A DNA stretch of 64,000 nt from Deferribacteraceae bacterium UBA6799 (GTDB lineage Bacteria; Chrysiogenota; Deferribacteres; Deferribacterales; Geovibrionaceae), in NCBI GenBank assembly GCA_002452335.1, contig DKFJ01000004.1:41308-105307 (forward strand), given 5' to 3'. A program made the translations under genes and the position numbers. Of this stretch, positions 18,013 through 27,218 are shown piece after piece. The notes under the pieces were generated by a model. The model was given only the letters and a program-made list of their open reading frames with translations. It did no database searches and was not told where the DNA came from. Within the stretch, counting starts at the first letter, position 1. Each line of letters opens with the position of its first letter.

Positions 18013-18711
18013 ATGTCATGTTCAATTAATATCCTGATCGCAGAGGATGATCAGCTCAACCGTATGATGCTCGAAAAGCTCCTGAGCAGGTTCAATGCCG
18101 TATGCACTATGGCAAAGGACGGACGGGAGGCAATCGAAATGTTTGAACAGGGCACCTATGACTCGGTCTTTCTGGATGTCAACATGCCTGTCTACACCGG
18201 CCCGGAATGTGCCGAAATAATCCGCCGTTCGTGCGAGGCAAAGAAGATCATGCCGCCTCTTCTGGTGTGCATCTCCGCTGACGAAGAATATTCAGACAGC
18301 GGAAGTTTCGATTTTTTTCTGGAAAAACCTTTTAATCTCGAAAAGATAAAAGAACTCACAGACGCAGTCTCCACATGCAAATGCGCCGACAGTCCGTATG
18401 ACATTAAACGCGCGGCAGATATAATCGGGCTGGATGAAGAGACCATGCGCATGCTGATGAAAGAGTTTCTGGCTGTTTTTGACGAAGAGATAGTCAACCT
18501 GAAAAACGCCATGACCGGCAGCAGCGCCGAAGATATAACCCATGTCGCACATAAAATGAAGGGAGCCGCCGCTAATATGCAGGCGGAATCACTGCGGGAA
18601 TACTGCTCCAAAATGCAGGCTGCTGATAAACGCAACACAGCGGAGCTGAACATGCTCTATAACCGGATTTACTGTTCGTACTGTTTTTTCAAGCGACAGT
18701 TAAATCATTGA
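18013..18711 (+). CDS. Receiver-Hpt phosphorelay protein
   Basis: This protein of 232 residues has two domains. An N-terminal receiver (about 5-120) has D12-D13, phospho-acceptor D55 in LDVNMP and the Lys in LEKPFN. A C-terminal Hpt domain (about 135-225) has phospho-acceptor H180 in AHKMKGAAANM. The layout allows phosphate to enter through the receiver and be passed to, or drained by, the Hpt. It is the last gene of the closely spaced chemosensory block, 9 bases after the degenerate receptor gene. Its partner cannot be named. It might act as a phosphate sink for CheA or feed an outside output regulator. Confidence 0.88.
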   Translation: MSCSINILIAEDDQLNRMMLEKLLSRFNAVCTMAKDGREAIEMFEQGTYDSVFLDVNMPVYTGPECAEIIRRSCEAKKIMPPLLVCISADEEYSDSGSFDFFLEKPFNLEKIKELTDAVSTCKCADSPYDIKRAADIIGLDEETMRMLMKEFLAVFDEEIVNLKNAMTGSSAEDITHVAHKMKGAAANMQAESLREYCSKMQAADKRNTAELNMLYNRIYCSYCFFKRQLNH

Positions 18712-18736
18712 TTCGCTTGCATTTATACCTTATATC
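18708..18736 (+). promoter_or_regulatory. Possible sigma-70-type promoter before the PAS-GGDEF-EAL gene
   Basis: TTGATT (18708-18713), a 17-base spacer and TATATC (18731-18736) lie in the 39-base gap before the ATG at 18751. The gene could thus have its own promoter as well as read-through from the chemosensory operon. The -10 is only a moderate match. Confidence 0.3.
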
Positions 18737-18750
18737 TGATAGGTTTTGCT

Positions 18751-21576
18751 ATGGAACTCATTAATTCGTCAGGTAAATTTGATTTTCTTAATAACCTGCT
18801 AAATAACGGAAGCGCTGTCTTTTTCTGCCTCAGAACAGAATCAGGCTATCCTGTCACATATATATCTGCCAGCGCAAAAGAAATCCTCGGATATACAAAA
18901 GAGGACGTTGGTACTCTCAAATTCAAAGACCTGCTGACAAAAGAATCAAGAACCATGATCATAGATATGCTCGACGACTGCGTCTATTCTAAAAAATCAT
19001 CGGCAAACTCCCCTAAATTCAAAGCTGTGAGAAAAGACGGAAAAGAAATATTTCTTTCCGCCTCATTCGTTTTCACATCCGCAGATAACGGCACTGCGGC
19101 CGTATGCGGATATCTGACTCAGACATGCGATTTCTGCGAGGCAGAGACCCGGCTGGACACACTGCTCAGCACCATATCCAACGGCATAGTGGAGATGGAT
19201 ATAAACTGCATCATCAGCTATGCCAGCCCATCCGCTGAGAATATATACGGCTACAGAGCGGATGAAATGTGCGGAAACAGCCTCACAATGCTGATGGATG
19301 AGAACAGCGGTTCGTTCGTGACGGAAAATTTTAAAAAAGCGGCGGCCACAGAGGCTCTGCCCACCAGATTTACACACAGACATGTGAAACGTGACGGCTC
19401 TGATGTTTTCATAGAGATGTCATGGGCATACAAAAGGGATAAAAAAAGACGGATAACCGGATTTATCTGTTCCATGACCGATGTGACCGACAAAAAGCAG
19501 GCAAATGACAAACTGCTCGGACAGCTCTCCTTCCTGAACAATATCATCGAGTCCGTGGCGCATCCTTTCTTCGTTATAGATATCCATACAATGGATGTGG
19601 TGGTATCCAACAGTGCCGCCGGACATGCCAAAGGAATAAAATGCTATGAGCTGCTGCACCACAGCAAGCTGCCCTGCTATATGGAAAACTATGACTGCCC
19701 GTTTCATCAGGTCAAGAACAACAAAGTCTCCGTGGTGACAGAACACGTCCACTATGACAAGGACAACAACAGGCTGTTCTACGAGATCCACGGACATCCC
19801 GTTTTCGATGAAAAAGGCAACGTCATTCAGATGATAGAATACACTCTGGACATCACCGAAAGAAAAAAGGCTCAGAGCGAGCTGGAAAAATATAAAAACC
19901 ATCTGGAACTGCTGGTTGAAAAGCGCACAAACGAGCTTTACAACACCAACATCCAGCTGGTGAAAGAGATAGAGGACAAGATAGAGAAGGAGCGTCAGCT
20001 CATCCTCGCCGCCAGCGTTCTGGAAAACACAGTGGAAGGCATAACCATCACAGACCAGAACGGAGTGATTCAGAAGGTCAACCCGGCATTCACCAGCATC
20101 ACCGGATATACAGCGGCTGAAGCCATAGGCAAAACCCCCAGAATACTGAAGTCTGATAAGCACGATGACGCTTTCTATGAAAAGATGTGGTCTAAGCTGC
20201 TGACAACAGGCGGCTGGAGCGGCGAGATATGGAATAGAAGAAAGAACGGGGACGCCTATCCAGAATGGCTCTCCATCAACTCCATAAAAGACTCATACGG
20301 AAAAATAACCCACTTCGTAGCTATCTTTCACGATATATCAGAGGTTAAGCAGGGCGAAGAGAAGCTGAAATATCAGGCACACCACGACACCCTGACCGGA
20401 CTGCCTAACCGCCAGCTCTTCAATGACCGTCTGGAAATGGCTCTGGCATTCGCCAAGAGACACGGACAGAAAGTTGCCGATATACTGAAAGAATGTGTAA
20501 GACTGGAAGACACGGTGGCACGTCTGGGCGGCGACGAGTTCATGATTATCCTTCAGGATATTGAGAGCGAAAACAACGCCGTGGAGACAGCCCGACGGAT
20601 ACTGTCAGAGTTCGCTCACCCTATCTCCATACACGAAAACGATTTTTTCATTAACGCCAGCATAGGTATCACCATATATCCGGATGACGGGGACGATGTG
20701 CTCACCATAGTCAAGAACGCCGACCTCGCCATGTACCGTGTGAAAGAAACAGGAAAGAACAGCTATCAGCTCTTCACCAAAACGATGAACGACAGAGTTC
20801 AGAACCGTGTAAACATGGAGAGAGAGCTGCGAAAATCGATAAACGACAACGACTTCGAAGTTTACTATCAGCCAAAGGTATCTCTTCTCACCGGCAGGAT
20901 AACAGGGTCTGAGGCTCTCATCAGATGGAATAAGAACGGTAATATGATCTCTCCGATGGAGTTCATTCCCGTAGCTGAGGACACAGGACACATCATCAGT
21001 ATAGGCAGATGGGTTCTGAGAAAAGCGTGTGAGGACACAGTAAGGCTCCACAGAGGCGGATTCCCCCACCTGACCGTGGCTGTAAACCTCTCCGCCAGGC
21101 AGTTCAGAGACGAAACACTCATAGATTCCGTGTGCGATATCCTGAAAGAAACAGGACTGCCGCCGCAAAATCTGGAGCTGGAGATCACAGAAAATACCGT
21201 TATGGAAGACATCCAGACAACCATAATCTATCTGGCGAAACTGGTGGAAAAAGGCATACGAATATCCATAGACGATTTCGGAACAGGCTATTCATCTCTG
21301 AGCTATCTGAAGAAATTCCCCATAAGCATCCTGAAGATAGACAGATCTTTCATAAAAGATATACCCGACGACACAGACGACATCGTGATATCCGAATCTA
21401 TCATATCGCTGGCGAAATCACTGAACCTAATGGTGGTCGCAGAGGGAACAGAGACGGAAGAACAGATAAAGTTCTGCCGGGAAAAAGGCTGCGATGAGGT
21501 TCAGGGATATTATTTCAGCAAGCCGGTGCGGATAGAGGAATACGCCGACATGCTGGCAAACGGAAAAACTCTCTAA
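18751..21576 (+). CDS. PAS-rich c-di-GMP phosphodiesterase with internally deleted GGDEF and intact EAL
   Basis: The 941 residues hold PAS modules at about 10-120, 130-255, 258-375 and 430-550, with a coiled coil near 375-425. A GGDEF-like region (about 550-640) and an EAL domain (about 680-935) follow. The EAL domain has SEALIRW, LEITEN, DDFGTGYSS, KIDRSFI and VAEGTET, so it should hydrolyse c-di-GMP. The GGDEF keeps TGLPNRQLF, an RLED I-site and GGDEF, but about 29 residues are missing. RHGQKVADILKE runs straight from the first helix to the third, so the metal-binding LDxDxFKxIND and GHxxGD are gone. It cannot be a cyclase but might still bind nucleotide through the I-site. It lies 39 bases after the chemosensory block. 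Confidence 0.9.
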   Translation: MELINSSGKFDFLNNLLNNGSAVFFCLRTESGYPVTYISASAKEILGYTKEDVGTLKFKDLLTKESRTMIIDMLDDCVYSKKSSANSPKFKAVRKDGKEIFLSASFVFTSADNGTAAVCGYLTQTCDFCEAETRLDTLLSTISNGIVEMDINCIISYASPSAENIYGYRADEMCGNSLTMLMDENSGSFVTENFKKAAATEALPTRFTHRHVKRDGSDVFIEMSWAYKRDKKRRITGFICSMTDVTDKKQANDKLLGQLSFLNNIIESVAHPFFVIDIHTMDVVVSNSAAGHAKGIKCYELLHHSKLPCYMENYDCPFHQVKNNKVSVVTEHVHYDKDNNRLFYEIHGHPVFDEKGNVIQMIEYTLDITERKKAQSELEKYKNHLELLVEKRTNELYNTNIQLVKEIEDKIEKERQLILAASVLENTVEGITITDQNGVIQKVNPAFTSITGYTAAEAIGKTPRILKSDKHDDAFYEKMWSKLLTTGGWSGEIWNRRKNGDAYPEWLSINSIKDSYGKITHFVAIFHDISEVKQGEEKLKYQAHHDTLTGLPNRQLFNDRLEMALAFAKRHGQKVADILKECVRLEDTVARLGGDEFMIILQDIESENNAVETARRILSEFAHPISIHENDFFINASIGITIYPDDGDDVLTIVKNADLAMYRVKETGKNSYQLFTKTMNDRVQNRVNMERELRKSINDNDFEVYYQPKVSLLTGRITGSEALIRWNKNGNMISPMEFIPVAEDTGHIISIGRWVLRKACEDTVRLHRGGFPHLTVAVNLSARQFRDETLIDSVCDILKETGLPPQNLELEITENTVMEDIQTTIIYLAKLVEKGIRISIDDFGTGYSSLSYLKKFPISILKIDRSFIKDIPDDTDDIVISESIISLAKSLNLMVVAEGTETEEQIKFCREKGCDEVQGYYFSKPVRIEEYADMLANGKTL

Positions 21577-22733
21577 TACCCGTCAGTCTTCGCCTTCGCC
21601 ATTTCATAAACGTTCATCACAGCAGTATTCAGCCTGTGCGCCGCTGCCAGACAGCTTTCCCACTCAGGGCTGTATTTCACGGTCTCGCCGTATGTCAGTT
21701 TTTTCACCGCCACAGCTTCGCCCATGACGTTCACGGTTATTATCTCCCTGTCCATGATGATGCGCTCCACGGGATAATATTTCACCCCGGCGGTGGAACT
21801 GTTGGCAAAGAGTATTCCGGCGCAGTTCTTAACCTCGCTCCCGTGGCAGAGAACATTCACTACAAACACCGGGCGGTTCTTTTTTCCTATTCCGTGACAG
21901 ACAGTAACATCTACAGCATGCTGAGCCAGCACAGTGAAAAGATGCCCGATCATCTCCCCCGGGCAGTCGTCTATACCTGTCTCCATCATAACCAGCCCGC
22001 CTTTGGAGCTTTTCTGCTCCAGAAGAACGCCTCTGAGCATGTTAGGCACAGTCTCGAAAGTTTTGGTTCCTGTGGAACAGGCGGACGCCAATATCTTTCC
22101 GCCGAATGAGCCGAAATCTTTTACATAATATTTCAGCAGAGCCGCTCCTGTGGGGGTGGTCATCTCGTTAGGCTCCTGAGAGGGGCGGATCTCCACGCCT
22201 TCCAGAATCTTAACCGTGGCTGGAGCCGGCACAGGCATAACCCCGTGAGCGCACTCCACAAAACCTGTCCCCAGCACCGGAAGAGTGGCCGTTATATTAT
22301 TTATCTTCAGCTTATGCACGCCGTAGGCGAACCCGGCTATATCAAATATAGAATCCAGAGCGCCCACCTCATGAAAATGCACCTTCTCAGGATCTTTTCC
22401 GTGAACATCTCCTTCGGCGCGGGCGATGATCTCAAAGATGCCGATGGAATCAGCGATCACCTTTTCCTCAAAGGCTGAGCCCTCCAGCATCCTGCGTATA
22501 TCTTTCATGGTTCTGTGGGCATGTTCGTGCGGCAGGCTCAGCTTCAGCCTTTTGCACATGACCCCGGCAACGTTGACATCTTCCATCTCTGCGTTTATCT
22601 CCGTCTGTACCATGTCGGAGATGATCGCCGCCGTCTCCACAATATCCAGCCCCAGACCGCAGAGAACCCCCAGAGACATATCCCCTGAGATCCCCGATAT
22701 CATATCAAAGTGAAGCGTAGTATCTGCACACAT
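21573..22733 (-). CDS. larC: Nickel-pincer cofactor biosynthesis protein LarC-like
   Basis: This 386-residue protein opens with the LarC hallmark FDMISGISGDMSLG and contains HFHEVGALDSI and EMTTPTGAALLKY, all typical of the family. LarC inserts nickel into the pyridinium-bisthiocarboxylate mononucleotide to finish the cofactor of lactate racemase and related enzymes. No larA, larB or larE lies in the window, so the partner genes must be elsewhere or the protein has another nickel role. It starts 29 bases inside the 3' end of nth on the same strand, suggesting co-transcription, and overlaps the EAL gene end by 4 bases convergently. Confidence 0.88.
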   Translation of the reverse strand: MCADTTLHFDMISGISGDMSLGVLCGLGLDIVETAAIISDMVQTEINAEMEDVNVAGVMCKRLKLSLPHEHAHRTMKDIRRMLEGSAFEEKVIADSIGIFEIIARAEGDVHGKDPEKVHFHEVGALDSIFDIAGFAYGVHKLKINNITATLPVLGTGFVECAHGVMPVPAPATVKILEGVEIRPSQEPNEMTTPTGAALLKYYVKDFGSFGGKILASACSTGTKTFETVPNMLRGVLLEQKSSKGGLVMMETGIDDCPGEMIGHLFTVLAQHAVDVTVCHGIGKKNRPVFVVNVLCHGSEVKNCAGILFANSSTAGVKYYPVERIIMDREIITVNVMGEAVAVKKLTYGETVKYSPEWESCLAAAHRLNTAVMNVYEMAKAKTDGY

Positions 22734-23337
22734 CTTTTACCCCGCATATAGCGCATTTCGGCTGTTTCGCCGTACAAATATCCCTGCCGAAGCTGATGAC
22801 TCTGTGTCCCCACATGCAGTGGTTCTCTCCGTCCACCAGAACTTCCAGCTCTTTCTCTATCTTAACCGGGTCACCGCTGTCTGCCAGCCCCAGCCTGTTC
22901 ATTATTCTTTTCACATGGGTATCCACAACTATTCCCGGCATGTTGTATATATTGCCCAGAACAACGTTGGCGGTCTTTCTGCCTACACCCGCCAGAGCGG
23001 TCAGCTCCTTCAGGCTGTCAGGCACTATGCCGCCGTGTTTCTGCGTCAGATCTTTCGCCATGCTTATCAGACTTTTCGCCTTGTTCTTGTATATCCCCGT
23101 GCTCTTTATCACTTCGCACATCTCGTCATAGTCGGCGTTCGCCATGTCCATGGGCGTGGGATATTTTTTAAAGAGTTCTTTTGTGACGATATTAACCCGT
23201 TTGTCCGTGCACTGGGCGGATAGAATGGTGGCGGTCAGAAGCTGAAAAGGATCTTTATAATCCAGAGAACATTTCGCCTCCGGATATTTCTCCGCCAGAT
23301 ATTTTTCAAATCTTTCGGACAGTTCTTTTTTGCTCAT
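22705..23337 (-). CDS. nth: Endonuclease III, DNA base-excision glycosylase/AP lyase
   Basis: Nth with the helix-hairpin-helix LAGVGRKTANVVLG containing the catalytic Lys, the catalytic Asp in VVDTHVKR, and a C-terminal 4Fe-4S cluster site of spacing C-x6-C-x2-C-x5-C (CTAKQPKCAICGVKDVC). It excises oxidised pyrimidines and cleaves abasic sites. From the ATG at 23337 (MSKKELSERF) the protein has 210 residues, matching the family. Longer in-frame starts at 23355 (ATG) and 23373 (GTG) exist, and none has a strong ribosome-binding site. It overlaps larC by 29 bases. Confidence 0.94.
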   Translation of the reverse strand: MSKKELSERFEKYLAEKYPEAKCSLDYKDPFQLLTATILSAQCTDKRVNIVTKELFKKYPTPMDMANADYDEMCEVIKSTGIYKNKAKSLISMAKDLTQKHGGIVPDSLKELTALAGVGRKTANVVLGNIYNMPGIVVDTHVKRIMNRLGLADSGDPVKIEKELEVLVDGENHCMWGHRVISFGRDICTAKQPKCAICGVKDVCRYYASL

Positions 23338-23402
23338 ACTGTACTTATAGATCATTTTTTTCTGTTTGCCCACCCTATGTTTTAGGAGTAGAATTCCATC
23401 AA

Positions 23403-24155
23403 ATGGAAAACATCTGGATACAGCTTTTAATTCTTTTCGCTTCCGGTTTTTTAGCCGGAATACTGAACACTCTCGCAGGCGGGGGGTCTTTTCTAACCAT
23501 ACCTATCCTGATATTCACAGGTCTGGAACCCACAGTGGCGAACGCCACAAACAGGCTGGGCATATGGATACAATCACTCTTCGGTCTGGGTAAATTCCGC
23601 AGGATGGGCTATTTTCCGGTGAAGATGAGTCTGATGTCCGTGATCCCGTCCCTGCTGGGTTCGGTCATCGGGGCATATCTCGCCACTATAGTCGCCGAGG
23701 ACGCTTTCAAAAAATATCTGGCTTTTTTCATGGTTCTCATGACCCTCGTCACCTTCTTCAAACCGCAGTCGGACAAACAGCTGACAGATTTTACCCTCAC
23801 CATGAAATCAGGCGTAACGGCATCCGCCGTATATTTTTTCGTGGGACTTTACGGCGGGTTTATTCAGGCAGGCGTGGGTTTTGTGGTTCTGGCATACTGT
23901 GTTCTCTACGGGCTGGACTATGTGCGAGGCAACGCTGTTAAGATGTTCATCAACCTGCTGACGGCTACACTGTCTCTCGCCATATTCATCTACGCTGACA
24001 AAGTGGTCTATCTGCCCGGCATAGCTCTGGGCGCCGGAATGGCTGTGGGGGCTGTTATGGCTGCGGGTTTTTCTGTTAAGGCGGGCAATGTTTTTCTGAA
24101 AAGATTCGTATCTGTAGCCGTGATAGCTTTTGCTATCCTTCTGCTTTTCAAATAA
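23403..24155 (+). CDS. TauE/SafE-family membrane permease (first copy)
   Basis: This 250-residue polytopic membrane protein has about eight hydrophobic helices. It contains the family pattern GFLAGILNTLAGGGSFLTIPILIFTGLEPTVANATNR near the N-terminus and the repeated half GGFIQAGVGFVVLA. The family exports sulfite, sulfoacetate or other organosulfur anions, and the substrate here is unknown. It is divergent from nth and ends convergently with the next gene, overlapping by 8 bases. A second, clearly different TauE/SafE gene is at 50808. Confidence 0.88.
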   Translation: MENIWIQLLILFASGFLAGILNTLAGGGSFLTIPILIFTGLEPTVANATNRLGIWIQSLFGLGKFRRMGYFPVKMSLMSVIPSLLGSVIGAYLATIVAEDAFKKYLAFFMVLMTLVTFFKPQSDKQLTDFTLTMKSGVTASAVYFFVGLYGGFIQAGVGFVVLAYCVLYGLDYVRGNAVKMFINLLTATLSLAIFIYADKVVYLPGIALGAGMAVGAVMAAGFSVKAGNVFLKRFVSVAVIAFAILLLFK

Positions 24156-25002
24156 ATTTCAGACGGTATTTTTTTATGAGGACATCCGGAATATAGCTGG
24201 TCTTGGCTATGCGCAGAGCCATGCTTCCCAGATCCTGCTCATAGTTGATGTATTTATATTTTTTCGGAAGAATATTGGCAAAATCGTTGTAAACGTACTG
24301 ATATATTCCCTTATACTCCACCAGACCCTTGGCAAAGTGCATGACGTATGTGTCATCCGTCAGCTCCTCTCCGAGGATAAAGGCGGCCGGCTTTCCGTCA
24401 GCGTAGTATATGCCTCCGCATATCCCCAGCTCTTTATAGAGATCGAGAGCCTCTGTGCAGGCATAATAATCCGTTTCCTCTTTAGCCGCTCCGGTGTTCT
24501 CCTGCCATTTTTCCAGAATGAAGCGGGCATCCGCCATGTTGCTGTCGTCTATCATATAGGCGTCCGCATGGTAGCTTTCCACGAACTGTTTGAGCAGGTT
24601 GCGCTTCTTGTGCAGTTTGCGTCCGGGATAGGTGGACATTTTTTCGGTAGTATAGATATAGTCTGTGTCGCCGTCGGTAAATGTGCACTCAACATCCATC
24701 CCTTCAAAATGACCGAGCCAAGCCTCCGCCAGGGGAAAGAAGAAATCGCAGTGCTCCTGAAGTTTCTTCAGCGTATCTAGCGGAACTTCTCTGATATCGC
24801 ACGCCGGCATTATATAGTTTCCGCCGTCATAGGTCACGCCTTTCACGAAAACAAAGCCGTCCGCCTCGAAGACACGGTAGTCATGGTTGCCTCTGAAAAG
24901 ATAAAGATTCTGAAAGCTGTATTCGGATACAGGTATATTTACGGATTTGAGTTTCTTGTCCAGCAGTTCTTTATGTTTGAGTGAGATAGGTTCGCCAAGC
25001 AT
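24148..25002 (-). CDS. DUF2156 protein, related to phosphatidylglycerol lysyltransferase C-terminal domain
   Basis: The 284-residue soluble protein has the tandem GNAT-like fold pattern of DUF2156. A central KLHKKRNLLKQF basic helix, GGIYYADGKPAAFILGE and the C-terminal YINYEQDLGSMALRIAKTSYIP segment are strongly conserved in this family. In MprF-type enzymes the same domain transfers an amino acid from tRNA to lipid, but here the membrane flippase part is missing, so the acceptor is unknown. It stands alone on the minus strand with an AT-rich 146-base region upstream shared with the heme operon. Confidence 0.8.
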   Translation of the reverse strand: MLGEPISLKHKELLDKKLKSVNIPVSEYSFQNLYLFRGNHDYRVFEADGFVFVKGVTYDGGNYIMPACDIREVPLDTLKKLQEHCDFFFPLAEAWLGHFEGMDVECTFTDGDTDYIYTTEKMSTYPGRKLHKKRNLLKQFVESYHADAYMIDDSNMADARFILEKWQENTGAAKEETDYYACTEALDLYKELGICGGIYYADGKPAAFILGEELTDDTYVMHFAKGLVEYKGIYQYVYNDFANILPKKYKYINYEQDLGSMALRIAKTSYIPDVLIKKYRLKFI

Positions 25003-25148
25003 TTAAGAGTTAATTTATATCATTATGTTTAATTTGTCCAAAAAATAATTTGTGATAAATAAAGTTAACAAAATTTTCCTTCAAAAAAAGGCTTAGGTTA
25101 TATATACTTTAATATATTTCTGACTTAATCGTTCACAACGGGGTAGAG

Positions 25149-25940
25149 ATGTACTTTGACCTTTCCATATTATGTTCCGTGCTGGCGCTTCTGCACATCA
25201 CCCTCTATTTTTTTCTGGGTTACGGCAGACTGGTCACCATAACAAATCTGTTCGCTGTGCTGGGGCTGATATTCTCCTCCGCTCAGTTCATCACGCTCTG
25301 GAGCAGCGCCCACGCAAATCCCTTCGGCTCCATGAGCGGGCTTCTGCTGTTTTTGTCTCAGGCGCTCCTTCTCGCATATATCCTTCTTTTCTTTAAATTC
25401 AAGAGACCGTCCATCGGGCTTTTCATCTTCCCGCTGGCTGTCCTTTTCATCATAGGCGCCCGTCTTCTGGGCGGTTTCAGCGCCATGCACAACCCCCAGG
25501 CGGCTAGCCTCTGGCTTTATATCCACCTGCCGTTCACCATCATCGGCACAGCGTTTTTCATGGTGTCCACCTTCTGCGGCATCATGTATTTCATTCAGGA
25601 ACGCCAGCTGAAAAACAAAAACTTCGGCGTGATATTCCGCCGTTTTCCTCCTCTGGACACCATAGACAGGCTTATCAACACCACGCTGTATATAGGCTTC
25701 TACACCTTCACCATCGGGCTTCTGGCGGGGCTGGTGTGGATGATCTACTCCAGCGGACGGATAAACGTCTTCAGTCCCAAGCTGGTCTTTGCCATCATCA
25801 CATGGATTATTTACAGCAGCATCACATTTTATAAACAGCTTAAAGGCATGTCCCCCAAGGACACTGCCCTTTCTACCATTGTCGGTTTTATCTCTGTGAT
25901 AATCACCTACATCGGCGTAGCTTTTTTTGTAGCGGGATAA
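25149..25940 (+). CDS. HemX/CcsA-type cytochrome c assembly membrane protein
   Basis: A 263-residue protein with about eight membrane helices, belonging by pattern to the cytochrome c assembly (CcsA/CcmC) superfamily. The C-terminal half has LWLYIHLPFTIIGTAFFM and GLLAGLVWMIYSSGR. The tryptophan-rich heme-handling WWD loop of CcsA proper is not seen, so it resembles HemX, the membrane protein coded before hemA that lowers glutamyl-tRNA reductase level in Bacillus. It is 6 bases before hemA and is the first gene of the heme operon, so a regulatory or heme-export role is inferred. Confidence 0.82.
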   Translation: MYFDLSILCSVLALLHITLYFFLGYGRLVTITNLFAVLGLIFSSAQFITLWSSAHANPFGSMSGLLLFLSQALLLAYILLFFKFKRPSIGLFIFPLAVLFIIGARLLGGFSAMHNPQAASLWLYIHLPFTIIGTAFFMVSTFCGIMYFIQERQLKNKNFGVIFRRFPPLDTIDRLINTTLYIGFYTFTIGLLAGLVWMIYSSGRINVFSPKLVFAIITWIIYSSITFYKQLKGMSPKDTALSTIVGFISVIITYIGVAFFVAG

Positions 25941-25946
25941 TATTTT

Positions 25947-27218
25947 ATGCAGCTTGCAGTTTTAGGTCTCAATCATAATACCGCGCCTGTCGAGGTGAGA
26001 GAACGTCTCGCTGTGGACGGGAGCGAGCTGGAACAGATGTATACGCAGATCATGGCAAACGACAGAATATACGAGGCCATGATAATCTCCACCTGCAACA
26101 GGGTGGAATACTACATAGTCACCGATGACTTTCTGTGCAACATCGAAAGTGTGCTGGAGATAGTCTCCGAACACTGCGGGATGGAACGCACGGAACTGAG
26201 AAAATACACCTTCATCCACTGCGGGGAGGACTCTATCCGCCATATTTTCCGTGTGGCCTGCGGACTGGACTCCCTCGTCATGGGAGAGCCCCAGATATTC
26301 GGACAGGTGAAGGACTCTTTCGAAAACTGCCGCACATACGGCGGGGCGGGAACTTTTCTGAAAAAACTGGAAGAGTTCACCATAAAAACCACCAAAAAAG
26401 TGCGCACCTATACAGGCATAGGGGAAAACCCGGTGTCTGTCAGCTATGCCGCCGTGGAGCTTGCTTCTAAGATCTTCGGCAGGCTGGAGGACAAATCCGC
26501 CCTGATAATAGGCGCGGGAGAGATGTGCGAGCTGGCGGCGAAACATCTGATGACTGCGGGAATAGGCAGGACAACCGTAACCAACAGAACCTATGAAAAG
26601 GCGGAGAAACTCGCCTGCGAGGTTGGGGGAGAGGCTGTTGAGTTTTCAGCGTTCAAGGATATGCTGAAAAACTCCGACATAATCATAAGCTCCACAGGCG
26701 CCACAGAGCTTCTGGTGACGGCAGCGGACGTGAAAGACGCCATGTCGCACCGCAAAAAGAAACCTATGTTCTTCATAGACATAGCTGTCCCCAGAGACAT
26801 AGATCCGCAGATCAACAGGATAGAGAACGTATACGTTTATGATATAGATGACCTGAAAGCAGTGGTGGACGCCAACCGCAAACAGCGGGAGAAAGAGGCC
26901 GTGAAGGCTATGGAGTTCATCGAGGACGGGCTGGAAGGCTTCTATGAATGGATAGAATCCATGAAGATCGTGCCTCTGATCAAATCGCTCAGAGGACAGT
27001 TCGAGGAGATAAAAGACGCGGAGCTGAAAAGATTCTCCGCAAAATTCAAAATAGACAGTGAACAGGAGCAGGCCAAGCTGGAATATCTGGTATCGGCATA
27101 CATGAACAAAGTTCTTCACACACCTTTGAAAAACCTGAAGAACGTATCCGCCGTGAAAGGTAAATATTCTCTGGACGAGGCTCTGAAAATTTTGTTTGAA
27201 CTCGAGGATGAAAAATGA
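25947..27218 (+). CDS. hemA: Glutamyl-tRNA reductase
   Basis: HemA of 423 residues, typical length. The N-terminal catalytic domain shows GLNHNTAPVEVRE and the active-site Cys in STCNRVEYY. The NADPH domain has ALIIGAGEMCELAA, and a C-terminal helical dimerisation domain follows. It reduces Glu-tRNA to glutamate-1-semialdehyde, the committed step of C5 tetrapyrrole synthesis. It overlaps hemC by ATGA. The glutamate-1-semialdehyde aminotransferase gene (hemL) is not in the window. Confidence 0.97.
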   Translation: MQLAVLGLNHNTAPVEVRERLAVDGSELEQMYTQIMANDRIYEAMIISTCNRVEYYIVTDDFLCNIESVLEIVSEHCGMERTELRKYTFIHCGEDSIRHIFRVACGLDSLVMGEPQIFGQVKDSFENCRTYGGAGTFLKKLEEFTIKTTKKVRTYTGIGENPVSVSYAAVELASKIFGRLEDKSALIIGAGEMCELAAKHLMTAGIGRTTVTNRTYEKAEKLACEVGGEAVEFSAFKDMLKNSDIIISSTGATELLVTAADVKDAMSHRKKKPMFFIDIAVPRDIDPQINRIENVYVYDIDDLKAVVDANRKQREKEAVKAMEFIEDGLEGFYEWIESMKIVPLIKSLRGQFEEIKDAELKRFSAKFKIDSEQEQAKLEYLVSAYMNKVLHTPLKNLKNVSAVKGKYSLDEALKILFELEDEK

